Shown in pieces: positions 8,492 to 16,424 of a DNA stretch of 21,746 bases. The notes below the pieces were generated by a model. That model had not been told where the DNA came from. It did no database searches and saw only the letters and a list, made by a program, of their open reading frames with translations. The translations under genes and the position numbers were made by a program. Each line of letters starts with the position of its first letter. Within the stretch, counting starts at the first letter, position 1. Where the stretch lies: positions 9,445 through 31,190 of the forward strand of contig DOZO01000069.1 of assembly GCA_003517965.1 (NCBI GenBank). The letters run 5' to 3'. The DNA comes from Desulfobulbaceae bacterium (lineage in GTDB: Bacteria; Desulfobacterota; Desulfobulbia; Desulfobulbales; Desulfurivibrionaceae).

Positions 8492-9565
8492 ATGCCAACA
8501 GAGACAAACATCATCGTTTTCGGGGCCGGATCGGGATTAATTGAAAATATCCCCTTCCTTAAGAATCTTGGTAAAATTGTATATGTCGTTGATAATGATC
8601 CTGCCAAATGGGGCCAGACTATCCAGGGCTATGCCATTCACCCCCCGGAAATCTTAAGAGAAAAAAATCCGGCCGATATCATAATTATCTGCTCCTGGTG
8701 GAAAAAAAGTATCGCCCGCCAGCTTAACTCCTATGGGCTGACACCAAATAAAGACTACTTTCTGGATGTTGCTTTCAGCCTGCAAGCGGAGCATTACTTT
8801 CAAATTTTCATCGAATTTTCCGACTATCTGAAACACCAGGACCAGCCTCTTAGGGGGAAAACAGTGCTGCATGTCGGGGTCGGTCACACCCTAGTGGTCG
8901 ATATCCTGCTGGCAATGGCGGGGGCCCGGGTCATCTGCTCTAATCTAGATGATGAAATGATCTTTTTCCCGGACATTTCTCTCAAAAAAAATATATACAA
9001 CCTGCTGCGGAAGTTTTACACGGACAATAGGGATCTCTTTCTCATGCCACCGGAGGGGGTGATCGCAACTACCCCGACCTCTATGATCGTCGATCAGGAC
9101 AAAGTCTTGTTCATGACCATAGATATAGAGCGTTTGCCGCTGGCCTCACGCAGCATCGACATCCTCTTCACCTCCGATCTCCTCGAGCATGTCCAATCCC
9201 CCCCCAAAGCCATCGAAGAAAGCCTGCGGGCCCTGAAATCCGGCGGCATATTTTATCATCACATACACCCCGGCAACCATCGACCGAACTGCTCATTTTT
9301 TGACATGTATTCCCACACCAACGAGGAGTGGCTCAACATATGCAAAAAATCCGGGTATCATCATAACCGGTGGCTCAGTTGCCAATTCATTACCGAGTTC
9401 GGCAACATTGCCAAAACACTTCTTGAAGCGACCAGCCGGACCGCACCAAACCTGCCGGCAAAATCAGCGCAGCTGATGCCGAAACCGGCCGAGGAATTCA
9501 ACGACTTCACCCCCGAAGATTTCCGCCGTTCAACCGGTTTTCTCACCGTGGGCGGGCGAGTATAA
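8492..9565 (+). CDS. Rossmann-domain / class I SAM methyltransferase fusion
   Basis: This 357-residue protein has two parts. Residues 1-100 form a small nucleotide-binding-like fold (IIVFGAGSG at 7-15, VVDNDPAKWG, then IIIICSWW) similar to the N-terminal domain of PglD-type sugar acyltransferases and to the domain found ahead of many sugar methyltransferases. From about 125 a class I methyltransferase follows, with motif I LHVGVGHT, an acidic SNLDDE strand end, then TSDLLEHVQSPPKA and LKSGGIFYHHIHPGNH, which match Methyltransf_11-type folds. A SAM-dependent methyl transfer onto a nucleotide sugar or glycan is the likely role. A domain like its N-terminal one recurs in the gene at 10339. The start ATG follows a 20-base gap; no strong Shine-Dalgarno sequence is seen. 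Confidence 0.82.
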   Translation: MPTETNIIVFGAGSGLIENIPFLKNLGKIVYVVDNDPAKWGQTIQGYAIHPPEILREKNPADIIIICSWWKKSIARQLNSYGLTPNKDYFLDVAFSLQAEHYFQIFIEFSDYLKHQDQPLRGKTVLHVGVGHTLVVDILLAMAGARVICSNLDDEMIFFPDISLKKNIYNLLRKFYTDNRDLFLMPPEGVIATTPTSMIVDQDKVLFMTIDIERLPLASRSIDILFTSDLLEHVQSPPKAIEESLRALKSGGIFYHHIHPGNHRPNCSFFDMYSHTNEEWLNICKKSGYHHNRWLSCQFITEFGNIAKTLLEATSRTAPNLPAKSAQLMPKPAEEFNDFTPEDFRRSTGFLTVGGRV

Positions 9566-9597
9566 CCCAAATCATTTTTTCAGGGATCGCTCAGATA

Positions 9598-10314
9598 ATG
9601 ACGACAAACACCTGGACCGTTGCGACCCATAAAGAGATTTCTCGGTATATGGAAACCGGGAAGTGCGACCTCCTTTGCGGCGCAAAACCATTTGGCTCAC
9701 GGCACTGGGAATACCCATGGGCCTTGGAACAAAGCGGCATTGCCGCGCACAAAAACAATCGCGTTCTGGATGTCGCTCCGGATTTCACCTTCCCCTACGC
9801 CTCGTTTCTTGAAGAGCGCCATAAGGTCACCTTCATCGACTTGGAAAAGCGTCAGTGGTCCGACTCGGTAACCTGGGGCGCCGAGGTGGGTGAACTAGCA
9901 AACAGATCCGACTTTCGCATCATGGATGTCCGGGATATGAGCTTTGCCAACGACACCTTTGACACCATCTTCTGTATCAGCGTTCTGGAGCATATCGTCT
10001 GCCCAACCCAGGATCCTGACCATCCGCAACTGGTGCAGTTTTTCGATTCGCAGGGGGCCAGACCTGCCCTAAAAGAGATGAAGCGATGCCTGAAACCTCA
10101 AGGGCTGCTCATCATGACCATTGACATCTACCAGGGCCCCACATGGAAACCATTCTTCGATCAATGGGATATTTTCCAAGATCTTGTTGCCTGCGGCTTC
10201 TCAGCACCAGAGGGGGGGAATTGCGCTCTTGATACACTCATGGCCACCCCGGATATATTTCTCAGCGATTTTCATGGTCCCTATTGTACGATGGGGTTCT
10301 CTCTCACAAAATAA
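9598..10314 (+). CDS. Class I SAM-dependent methyltransferase
   Basis: The 238-residue protein has the elements of a Methyltransf_11/25-type fold: VLDVAPDFTFPYA near residue 60 as motif I, FIDLEKR as the acidic strand end, FRIMDVRDM with the motif III-like Asp, then IFCISVLEHIV and LKEMKRCLKPQGLLIMTID. Motif I lacks the usual GxGxG and reads APDFTFP, so cofactor binding is altered or non-canonical. It has no signal peptide or membrane segment. It follows the Rossmann-methyltransferase gene and precedes the DUF1919 gene, so it is probably another tailoring methyltransferase of the same glycan. The acceptor is unknown. A catalytically degenerate partner of the neighbouring methyltransferase is also possible. 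Confidence 0.8.
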   Translation: MTTNTWTVATHKEISRYMETGKCDLLCGAKPFGSRHWEYPWALEQSGIAAHKNNRVLDVAPDFTFPYASFLEERHKVTFIDLEKRQWSDSVTWGAEVGELANRSDFRIMDVRDMSFANDTFDTIFCISVLEHIVCPTQDPDHPQLVQFFDSQGARPALKEMKRCLKPQGLLIMTIDIYQGPTWKPFFDQWDIFQDLVACGFSAPEGGNCALDTLMATPDIFLSDFHGPYCTMGFSLTK

Positions 10315-10338
10315 CCGACAACCATAAACTCACAAACA

Positions 10339-11232
10339 ATGCCTTTAGATATTCACACTACGTTTTCCGGCAAACGCCTTGTCTTTTGTGGCACAGGAAA
10401 GGCCTTCCATTCCATTATCCGGGATTTGGCAGGTATGGATTTTACAATTACCGGCCTGCTCGATAACGATGTGCAGAAACATGGAACCCATCTGCATGGT
10501 GTCGAAATCACACCATTTCAATCCATCAACAATATCAGGTACGACCACATAGTCCTGGCCACGCCCTTTTACGCCGATATCGTCCGGCAACTAACTGGGC
10601 TGGGGATCGACAGCAACTGCCTTATCCGCCTAGGGGCCTCATACAGCTTCGATTGTTCAATTTTTGAAACCCATGCCGCACAGCAGCAACTAAGAAATCG
10701 TAATTTCACTCTCATCTCCAATGACTGCTGGGGAGGCATTCTCTACAGTTGGCTCGGCATTCAGTTCCAGACGCCATTTATTAATCTGGTGGTTCCCCCG
10801 CAAGATTATATAACATTGGCTGGCGACATAGAATACTTCCTGAATCAAGATCTTATCTTCCACGCAGAAGACCAGAAAAACACCTACCCGGTCGGGGCTC
10901 TTGATGGAGTGCGTATCCATTTTGTCCATGATCCAACCAGCCATGAGGCAAAATTAAAATGGAACCGACGAATAAAACGCATCAACAGACAGAACATTTT
11001 TTTCAAGTTCGAAACAGAAGATCTTCCCTTAATAAAATCCTTTGACAACCTGGCCGTACCCCGTAAAATTGTCTTCACCCGGAATCAATCGGCCACGAGC
11101 TCATCCGTGATCCTCCTCCAAGACCATGGAGTCGAAGGCCCCCAATTGCATCGGACCTGCTCCTCATGCCTCCGACACATAGACCTCATAAAATGGCTTA
11201 ACACCGGAATTGCAACGCCTCCTGAACAATGA
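10339..11232 (+). CDS. DUF1919 (exopolysaccharide biosynthesis) protein with N-terminal Rossmann-like domain
   Basis: Residues 1-105 of this 297-residue protein are a Rossmann-like domain (RLVFCGTGKAFHS, LLDNDVQKHG, HIVLATPFYADI), the same kind as at the start of the methyltransferase at 8492. From about 113 the protein matches DUF1919, whose hallmark ISNDCWGG is present near residue 130, followed by PFINLVVPPQDY, YPVGALDGVRIHFVHD and RRIKRINRQNIFFKFE. DUF1919 members are found in capsule and exopolysaccharide clusters; their reaction is not established to my knowledge, though a sugar transferase role has been suggested by context. The gene overlaps the next start by 4 bases (ATGA), so it is translationally coupled to the glycosyltransferase. 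The family call is good; the function is unknown. Confidence 0.82.
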   Translation: MPLDIHTTFSGKRLVFCGTGKAFHSIIRDLAGMDFTITGLLDNDVQKHGTHLHGVEITPFQSINNIRYDHIVLATPFYADIVRQLTGLGIDSNCLIRLGASYSFDCSIFETHAAQQQLRNRNFTLISNDCWGGILYSWLGIQFQTPFINLVVPPQDYITLAGDIEYFLNQDLIFHAEDQKNTYPVGALDGVRIHFVHDPTSHEAKLKWNRRIKRINRQNIFFKFETEDLPLIKSFDNLAVPRKIVFTRNQSATSSSVILLQDHGVEGPQLHRTCSSCLRHIDLIKWLNTGIATPPEQ

Positions 11233-12059
11233 AAAATCATCCCCTTGTAAGCATCATCGTCCCCACTTTTAACCAGGCCCAATACCTGCCAGCCTGTGTT
11301 GACCACTGCCTTTTTCAAACCTACCAAAATCTGGAAATCATCATTGTGGACGGTGGCTCCACCGACACCACAAAAGAGTACCTGGTCGGACTCAAAAACA
11401 AAATCACCTCACAGAAGATGGAGCCGGTGAGCCATCTTGCGAAAAATGGCGAAATCATCCGGCGCTCCGTTCATGTCTATCCCCAGGATAGAAAAATTAA
11501 AATTATAACATTTGAAAAGGATATCGGCGCGACCCGCACCTATAATGAAGGGCTGCGCAAGGCGACAGGGAAATATTGCACCTATGTTGTCGGTGATGAC
11601 CTGCCCCATCCATATATGATCGCGGAGATGGTGGCTGCCTTGGAGGCCGAGAAGGCTGACTTCATCTATTCCGACATGAATCTGGTTGACGATAACGGTT
11701 GTATAGTGCGCCAGATGCGGCTGCCGGACTATAATTTCAAAAAATGCTTTGCAGACTGGTTTCATCTGGGGGTGAGTAAACTGTACCGAACTGAACTGCA
11801 TGAAAAAGTGGGGCTGATGGACGAAAAATATACTGGGGCAAACGACTATGATCACTACCTGCGTTTCGCCATGGCCGGCTTCCGATTCCATCATCTGTCA
11901 AGGATACTTTATTCTGTTCGCTGGCATGGTCCTGCAAGGAAAACCGGTCAGCATACGCAGGGACGTTATGAAATTTTGATAGAGGAGTCAAAGCAGTGTG
12001 CCAAGAGAGCACGCTCCTATCTTCAAGGAAAGCAACTTTCAAAAGAGCAAACACCATGA
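11229..12059 (+). CDS. Family 2 glycosyltransferase
   Basis: The 276-residue protein starts with the GT2 sequence VSIIVPTFNQAQYL and continues with LEIIIVDGGSTDTT, IGATRTYNEGLRKATGKYC, a DxD-like GDD near residue 122, and a later NDYDHYLRFA that fits the acidic catalytic region. Compared with short GT2 enzymes it carries an extra segment of about 35 residues between GGSTDTT and the DIGATRTYN helix. It is soluble, and hydrophobic anchors are absent. GT2 enzymes transfer sugars from UDP- or GDP-linked donors with inversion. Here the donor may derive from the Gmd product and the acceptor may be flagellin or a glycan on it. Both ends are ATGA overlaps with neighbours, and the downstream neighbour is the Maf-like gene, which supports joint action. 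Confidence 0.9.
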   Translation: MKNHPLVSIIVPTFNQAQYLPACVDHCLFQTYQNLEIIIVDGGSTDTTKEYLVGLKNKITSQKMEPVSHLAKNGEIIRRSVHVYPQDRKIKIITFEKDIGATRTYNEGLRKATGKYCTYVVGDDLPHPYMIAEMVAALEAEKADFIYSDMNLVDDNGCIVRQMRLPDYNFKKCFADWFHLGVSKLYRTELHEKVGLMDEKYTGANDYDHYLRFAMAGFRFHHLSRILYSVRWHGPARKTGQHTQGRYEILIEESKQCAKRARSYLQGKQLSKEQTP

Positions 12060-13957
12060 ACAAAGCACCTACAAATTTTTTACAATATAATACTGCCCTG
12101 CTGCAACAGCATCGGCCGGAGTTACTTTCCTGGATAGGCTCCCCCTTACAAGAACCAGCCGGCTTTGCCATTGTAGTATCTCAAGATGGCCGACCGAACA
12201 TTGAGGCCCTCCATCCGGTTACCCATACTCAAGAACTTGTGCATGACTTAGCCCATATTCAGGAAAGTTTTCCCAGCCTGCTTGAACTTCTTGCAACAGA
12301 GCAGGATGCTCTCATCTTTTTGGTGGGAATGGGCCTTAGCTACGAAGCAACGCTGCTCCTGCGTAAATGCCCTAAACTCCGGCTCGTTATATTTGAACCG
12401 AATGCCGCACTCTTTGCCGCAGCTCTCAAAGTGGTAGACCTCAGCCCTGTGCTCATATGCCCAAATGTTTCTCTCCATGTTGGCAAAGACATCAACATCC
12501 AACAGCTTCTACAACAGGAAGATGATGCGTCACGCGCTTTACCAATGCACCTTGTCTCCCACCAGAAACTGCTTGAACTATTTCCGGAAACATACGGCCC
12601 GATCTACAACAACTTACAAAATGAACTGCTACTGTTTAAAGGAAAACTTCAAACCATTGTCGCCCAGGGACCGCTTCTTTTCAGAAATACTGTGGCCAAT
12701 GTGCCGCAGTTGATCAGGTCGGTGAGCGTCCAGGCTCTCAAGGATATTGCCCAGGTACTACCTGCGGTTTGCGTTGCCGCCGGACCTTCGCTTACCAAAA
12801 ATGTGGACCTCCTCAAAGGCCAGGAAAATAAAGTTTTTATCATTGCCGTGGACAGTGCGGCCAAGATTTTAATCGACCACGGCATCACCCCTCATATCAT
12901 ACTGACCGTTGACCCTATTCCGGCTAGCATGACAAAGCTGCGTAATGTTATCGACACCCATGCTGAGTTGCCCCTGGCCTGGACACCAGATGCGTTTCCA
13001 GAGACAGTGCAGGGCTTTAAAAACGGGCCTAAATTTGTGATCCCCGGGGTCAATGATCTTTTCCGCCTATACCTGGATCCGCTCTTTGCCCAGGAGTCAC
13101 CCTTTGCCCATATGCTTTCTGTTACGCATGCCGCCACGCAACTTGCAACGGTGGCCGGCTGTAATCCCTTAATTTTTATTGGCCTGGACCTGGCCTTAAG
13201 CGGAGAAAAAGACCACGCGGATGGATGCCCTGTTTCGTGGGGGAATCTTGATCAGACAGACCGGATAAAAATACCCGCATGGGATGGGGGCGAGGTCGAA
13301 ACTGTTGCAGTTCTCAAAAACCAACTTCTTGCTCTGCAAAGCATTATCAGCCACAATAGCGAGATGCGATTCATTGATGCCACCGAAGGTGGCGCCCTGA
13401 TCCCTGGCACAGAGGTGATGCTATTGCATGAGGCGCTCAGCAGATATGCGGACAAGGGAATGGCCTTTGATATAATTATTGCCAATGTCTTTAAAAAGGC
13501 AAAAAAACCCTCTTTGGACGCCGCTATCCATGCCCTAGTTGAATTGCAAAAATTAATAAACACGAGCCACAAGACAGCGCGAGAAGGCCTTAGAAATGGC
13601 AAAGAAGCTTACCTGCACTGGAGACTTTCCCAAATTCCCAACAAAAAAGTCCAGGCCTTAAAAAAGTTCAAAAAAACGATTGTGGCATCAGGTAATGCCT
13701 TTGACAAACTCATGGAACTGCTTGACCTCACCAATGCGCTTTATCCGCTTCGCGCTACGGCGCACCATGAATTCATCTATGCCCGTAAAATATTCAATAA
13801 CTCCGCTCAGGAGAAGACCCCGGAACAACGTGTCATTGAAGAACTCGAACAAAATATTGCCTACTTTACCTCCTGGATTGCCACGACAAAGGAAGCTGAG
13901 ACAATAATCAGCCCGGTTATCAAAGAAATGTCCGCACACAATGGCAAGGGGAAATAA
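12056..13957 (+). CDS. maf: Maf-like motility accessory factor (DUF115/6-HMPPK-like), putative flagellin glycosyltransferase
   Basis: The open frame extends to 11996, but ATG 12056 overlaps the previous stop in ATGA and gives a conventional 633-residue protein, so I use it. Residues 85-115 (LIFLVGMGLSYEATLL, then LRLVIFEPN) match the N-terminal part of Maf proteins. Residues 210-395 contain DUF115: VCVAAGPSLTKNVDLL, IIAVDSAAKILIDHGI, PHIILTVDP and LIFIGLDLALSGEKDHADG. The last 170 residues are helical. In Campylobacter, Helicobacter, Aeromonas and Clostridium, Maf proteins attach nonulosonic acids to flagellin in the cytoplasm before export, and they are often encoded beside flagellin, as here. 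No pseudaminic or legionaminic acid synthase is visible in this window, so the transferred sugar may differ. Family call is strong; acceptor is inferred from context. Confidence 0.87.
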   Translation: MNKAPTNFLQYNTALLQQHRPELLSWIGSPLQEPAGFAIVVSQDGRPNIEALHPVTHTQELVHDLAHIQESFPSLLELLATEQDALIFLVGMGLSYEATLLLRKCPKLRLVIFEPNAALFAAALKVVDLSPVLICPNVSLHVGKDINIQQLLQQEDDASRALPMHLVSHQKLLELFPETYGPIYNNLQNELLLFKGKLQTIVAQGPLLFRNTVANVPQLIRSVSVQALKDIAQVLPAVCVAAGPSLTKNVDLLKGQENKVFIIAVDSAAKILIDHGITPHIILTVDPIPASMTKLRNVIDTHAELPLAWTPDAFPETVQGFKNGPKFVIPGVNDLFRLYLDPLFAQESPFAHMLSVTHAATQLATVAGCNPLIFIGLDLALSGEKDHADGCPVSWGNLDQTDRIKIPAWDGGEVETVAVLKNQLLALQSIISHNSEMRFIDATEGGALIPGTEVMLLHEALSRYADKGMAFDIIIANVFKKAKKPSLDAAIHALVELQKLINTSHKTAREGLRNGKEAYLHWRLSQIPNKKVQALKKFKKTIVASGNAFDKLMELLDLTNALYPLRATAHHEFIYARKIFNNSAQEKTPEQRVIEELEQNIAYFTSWIATTKEAETIISPVIKEMSAHNGKGK

Positions 13958-13965
13958 CCAACCAA

Positions 13966-14955
13966 ATGATACACAGCCCTCAACAAAAAAGAGCGTTTAT
14001 AACCGGCATTACCGGACAGGACGGCAGCTATCTTGCCGAACTACTACTATCCAAAGGCTACCTGGTTTATGGCCTTGTCCGGCGCGTGGCCTTCGAGGAT
14101 GAGGCGCACCGAATGCCCCGGATTGCCCATCTGCTCGACCGGATCGAACTTATCCCCGGCTCATTGGAAAGCTTCCCCAGCCTCTATGGCGCCATCAGAA
14201 AAACCCAACCGGACGAAGTATATCATCTGGCAGCGCAAAGTTACGTGAGCACCAGTTTTGACGATGAATTTTCCACCCTAAACGCAAATATCAACGGCAC
14301 CCACAATATGCTGGCCGCCTGTCGCGATCTGGCACCGCAGGCCCGTTTCTACTTTGCCGCGACCAGCGAAATGTTTGGGCGCCCCACTCAAGTGCCGCAA
14401 GACGAAAGCACCCCGTTTTTGCCGAGCTCCGCCTACGGCATTTCCAAAGTTGCCGGTTTTCATCTCACAAAAAATTACCGGGAAACTTATGGGATTTTTG
14501 CCTGCAGCGGCATTCTCTATAACCACGAATCCCCGCGCCGCGGCTTTGAATTTGTCACCCGAAAAATCACCTCCCATGCCGCCATGATCAAACACGGCGT
14601 AAAAAAACAACTTGAGCTCGGTAATCTGGACGCCCGGCGGGACTGGGGCCATGCCCGCGAGTATATGGAGGCAGTCTGGGCCATGTTGCAGCAGAAGCAG
14701 CCAAAAGATTATGTGATCTGCACGGGCCGGCTGCACTCCGTACGGGAGTTCTGCCGGACAGCCTTTGAACGCCTCGGACTTGACTACCGCGAACACGTGG
14801 TTTCAAGTGACAAATTCTTCCGGACGGACCCGGAACAGCTTGTCGGCAACCCTGCTCTTGCCACAAAAGATCTGGGCTGGCACTCCCGCGTATCGTTTCA
14901 GGATCTGGTTTACGAAATGGTGGACCACGACCTGGCTTACTACAAAGCAAAATGA
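13966..14955 (+). CDS. gmd: GDP-mannose 4,6-dehydratase
   Basis: This 329-residue short-chain dehydrogenase converts GDP-D-mannose to GDP-4-keto-6-deoxy-D-mannose. The NADP-binding motif GITGQDGSYLAELL is at residues 14-27. The catalytic set is Thr133 and Glu135 (TSEMFG), Tyr157 and Lys161 (YGISK), and the Gmd-specific NHESPRRG, TRKIT and RRDWGHAREYMEA segments follow. It is slightly shorter than the usual 340-375 residues but keeps every key motif. No partner is visible that would finish a standard sugar (Fcl/GMER for fucose, Rmd for rhamnose, Per for perosamine), so the ketosugar may be handled by other genes of the locus or outside the window. It follows the Maf gene by 8 bases and its stop overlaps the next start (ATGA), which ties this sugar to the flagellar glycan pathway. 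Confidence 0.95.
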   Translation: MIHSPQQKRAFITGITGQDGSYLAELLLSKGYLVYGLVRRVAFEDEAHRMPRIAHLLDRIELIPGSLESFPSLYGAIRKTQPDEVYHLAAQSYVSTSFDDEFSTLNANINGTHNMLAACRDLAPQARFYFAATSEMFGRPTQVPQDESTPFLPSSAYGISKVAGFHLTKNYRETYGIFACSGILYNHESPRRGFEFVTRKITSHAAMIKHGVKKQLELGNLDARRDWGHAREYMEAVWAMLQQKQPKDYVICTGRLHSVREFCRTAFERLGLDYREHVVSSDKFFRTDPEQLVGNPALATKDLGWHSRVSFQDLVYEMVDHDLAYYKAK

Positions 14956-16271
14956 ATATTCTCCTCATCAACATGCCCATACGGATTCAAGCCCAGCCCA
15001 ACGTGGTGCCGGTCGGCATTGGCATATTGTCCGCCCTGATCAAACAACAAAGCCACTCGTGTACTATCCTCGACCTCAATATCCATCGCCCTCCGCTGAC
15101 AATTCCAGAAATACGCCGTCTGTTAACAACCTTTACTCAGCATTTCGATGTAATTGGCCTAAGCGGAATGATCACCACCCTGCGTTGGCAAAAATCACTT
15201 GCTACACTCTGCAGAGAACTCTTCCCTGAATGTATTCTGGTCAGCGGAGGAGGCTTGGCCAGCGACTTCGGACAAACGCTCTTTGAGTGGATGCCAGAAT
15301 TGGATGTGGTGGTTATGGGAGAGGGAGAGGCCCCAATGACGGCGATCCTTGCGAAACCGGAAAAATTCCGCACCCAACAAACTGTATTAGGCCCAGAAAT
15401 AACAAAGGATCTCAACACACTGCCACCGGTGGACTGGCAGGCCTTTGCCATGGAGACTTATCTGGCAAATCCGGTATGGGGAAAAGGGGCAGGCAACTCA
15501 TCTTGGACATCCTTTGAAACAAAGCGCAGTATCAATCTCATCAGTTCACGCGGCTGCCCATACTCTTGTCGGTTCTGCGACCGACAAGCAACGGGAGGAC
15601 GAAATTACCGGCTGACCAGCCCGGCACGACTTATGTTGGATGTGCAGGAGGTAATTGAGCTGTTTCAGGTGGATTTCATTGGGTTTGTCGATGACAACTT
15701 CATGGCTGACCGGAAACGGCTCCTGGCCTTTTTGCCACTCATGAAAACATCAGGGGTTGCCTGGGGCTGCCATGGTCGCATGAACGAAATTGACGAGAAA
15801 ACCGTCCATACCCTTGCCGATGCAGGCTGTATATATATCGGATTCGGCGGCGAATCTGCCGACCCGTCAGTTCTGCGCAGAATGGACAAAAAAAACAACC
15901 CGACACAAATGTCTCGGGCCGTAAAACTATGTCAGCAACATGGCATAACCCCAAATTGCACATGGATTATGGGATACCCTGGGGAAACACGGGAATCATT
16001 ACGCCGAACCGCGCAATTTATCATCAAACATGGCTTGAACCAAAAAAGTATGTTCGTGGCAACGGCGTATCCAGGCACTGCTTTTTTTGAGGAGGTGCAG
16101 GATAAAATTTTATCAGCCTATGGCTCACTGGAAAGGTATGTCCTGGATCTTGACGATGCCACTAAGGTGCTCACACAAAATGGAATAGTGCTAAATTTTT
16201 CCGATATGCCTGATCCAGAGTTTATAGAATGCCGAATCCATATTGAAGCGGGAGAGCTTAAAAAAATCTGA
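14952..16271 (+). CDS. B12-binding radical SAM protein
   Basis: The third B12-type radical SAM enzyme in the window has 439 residues. Residues 1-135 are the cobalamin-binding Rossmann domain (ILLINMPIRIQ, VGIGILSALI, VIGLSGMITTLRW, VSGGGLASDFG, VVMGEGEAP). The radical SAM part begins with ISSRGCPYSCRFC, with cysteines at 202, 206 and 209, and continues with FVDDNFMAD, IGFGGESADPS and WIMGYPGET. It is fused in a typical order but has a shorter C-terminal tail than the enzyme at 4030. A methylase or related radical reaction on a nucleotide sugar is plausible; the substrate is unknown. Start ATG overlaps the gmd stop, which suggests that it works on the Gmd product or a derivative. It is the last gene of the + strand operon, and its stop codon lies inside a stem-loop. 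Confidence 0.92.
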   Translation: MNILLINMPIRIQAQPNVVPVGIGILSALIKQQSHSCTILDLNIHRPPLTIPEIRRLLTTFTQHFDVIGLSGMITTLRWQKSLATLCRELFPECILVSGGGLASDFGQTLFEWMPELDVVVMGEGEAPMTAILAKPEKFRTQQTVLGPEITKDLNTLPPVDWQAFAMETYLANPVWGKGAGNSSWTSFETKRSINLISSRGCPYSCRFCDRQATGGRNYRLTSPARLMLDVQEVIELFQVDFIGFVDDNFMADRKRLLAFLPLMKTSGVAWGCHGRMNEIDEKTVHTLADAGCIYIGFGGESADPSVLRRMDKKNNPTQMSRAVKLCQQHGITPNCTWIMGYPGETRESLRRTAQFIIKHGLNQKSMFVATAYPGTAFFEEVQDKILSAYGSLERYVLDLDDATKVLTQNGIVLNFSDMPDPEFIECRIHIEAGELKKI

Positions 16272-16284
16272 TTACGAAATCAGA
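16260..16284 (-). terminator. Weak rho-independent terminator candidate for flagellin transcript
   Basis: A 7-bp inverted repeat (TCTGATT/AATCAGA, 4-base loop) at 16267-16284 is followed, reading on the - strand, by seven T bases (A tract 16260-16266 on the + strand). It lies about 140 bases beyond the flagellin stop. The stem is AT-rich and so weak, and it overlaps the stop codon of the convergent radical SAM gene. Plausible but unproven. Confidence 0.45.
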
Positions 16285-16316
16285 AAGAAGAAAACAAAAC
16301 AGGCCATACCAGGAAA

Positions 16317-16379
16317 GACCAAATCGGGACAGCGCCGCACCTGTAATCGCTTACCGTTGGGGCAGCGCTGAACTTGGTC
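16317..16379. repeat. Nested inverted repeat in the convergent intergenic region
   Basis: Between the operon end and the flagellin end, an outer stem GACCAA (16317-16322) / TTGGTC (16374-16379) encloses an inner stem CAGCGC (16330-16335) / GCGCTG (16365-16370), with further partial pairing inside (GC and CC against GC and GG). It has no U-tract on either side, so it is not a classical terminator. It may be a structured 3' UTR of either transcript, a barrier for convergent transcription or a remnant element. Confidence 0.5.
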
Positions 16380-16424
16380 GCCTATCCTTTGATCAACTAC
16401 AGTCAAATGACTCAGGAAGCCACT

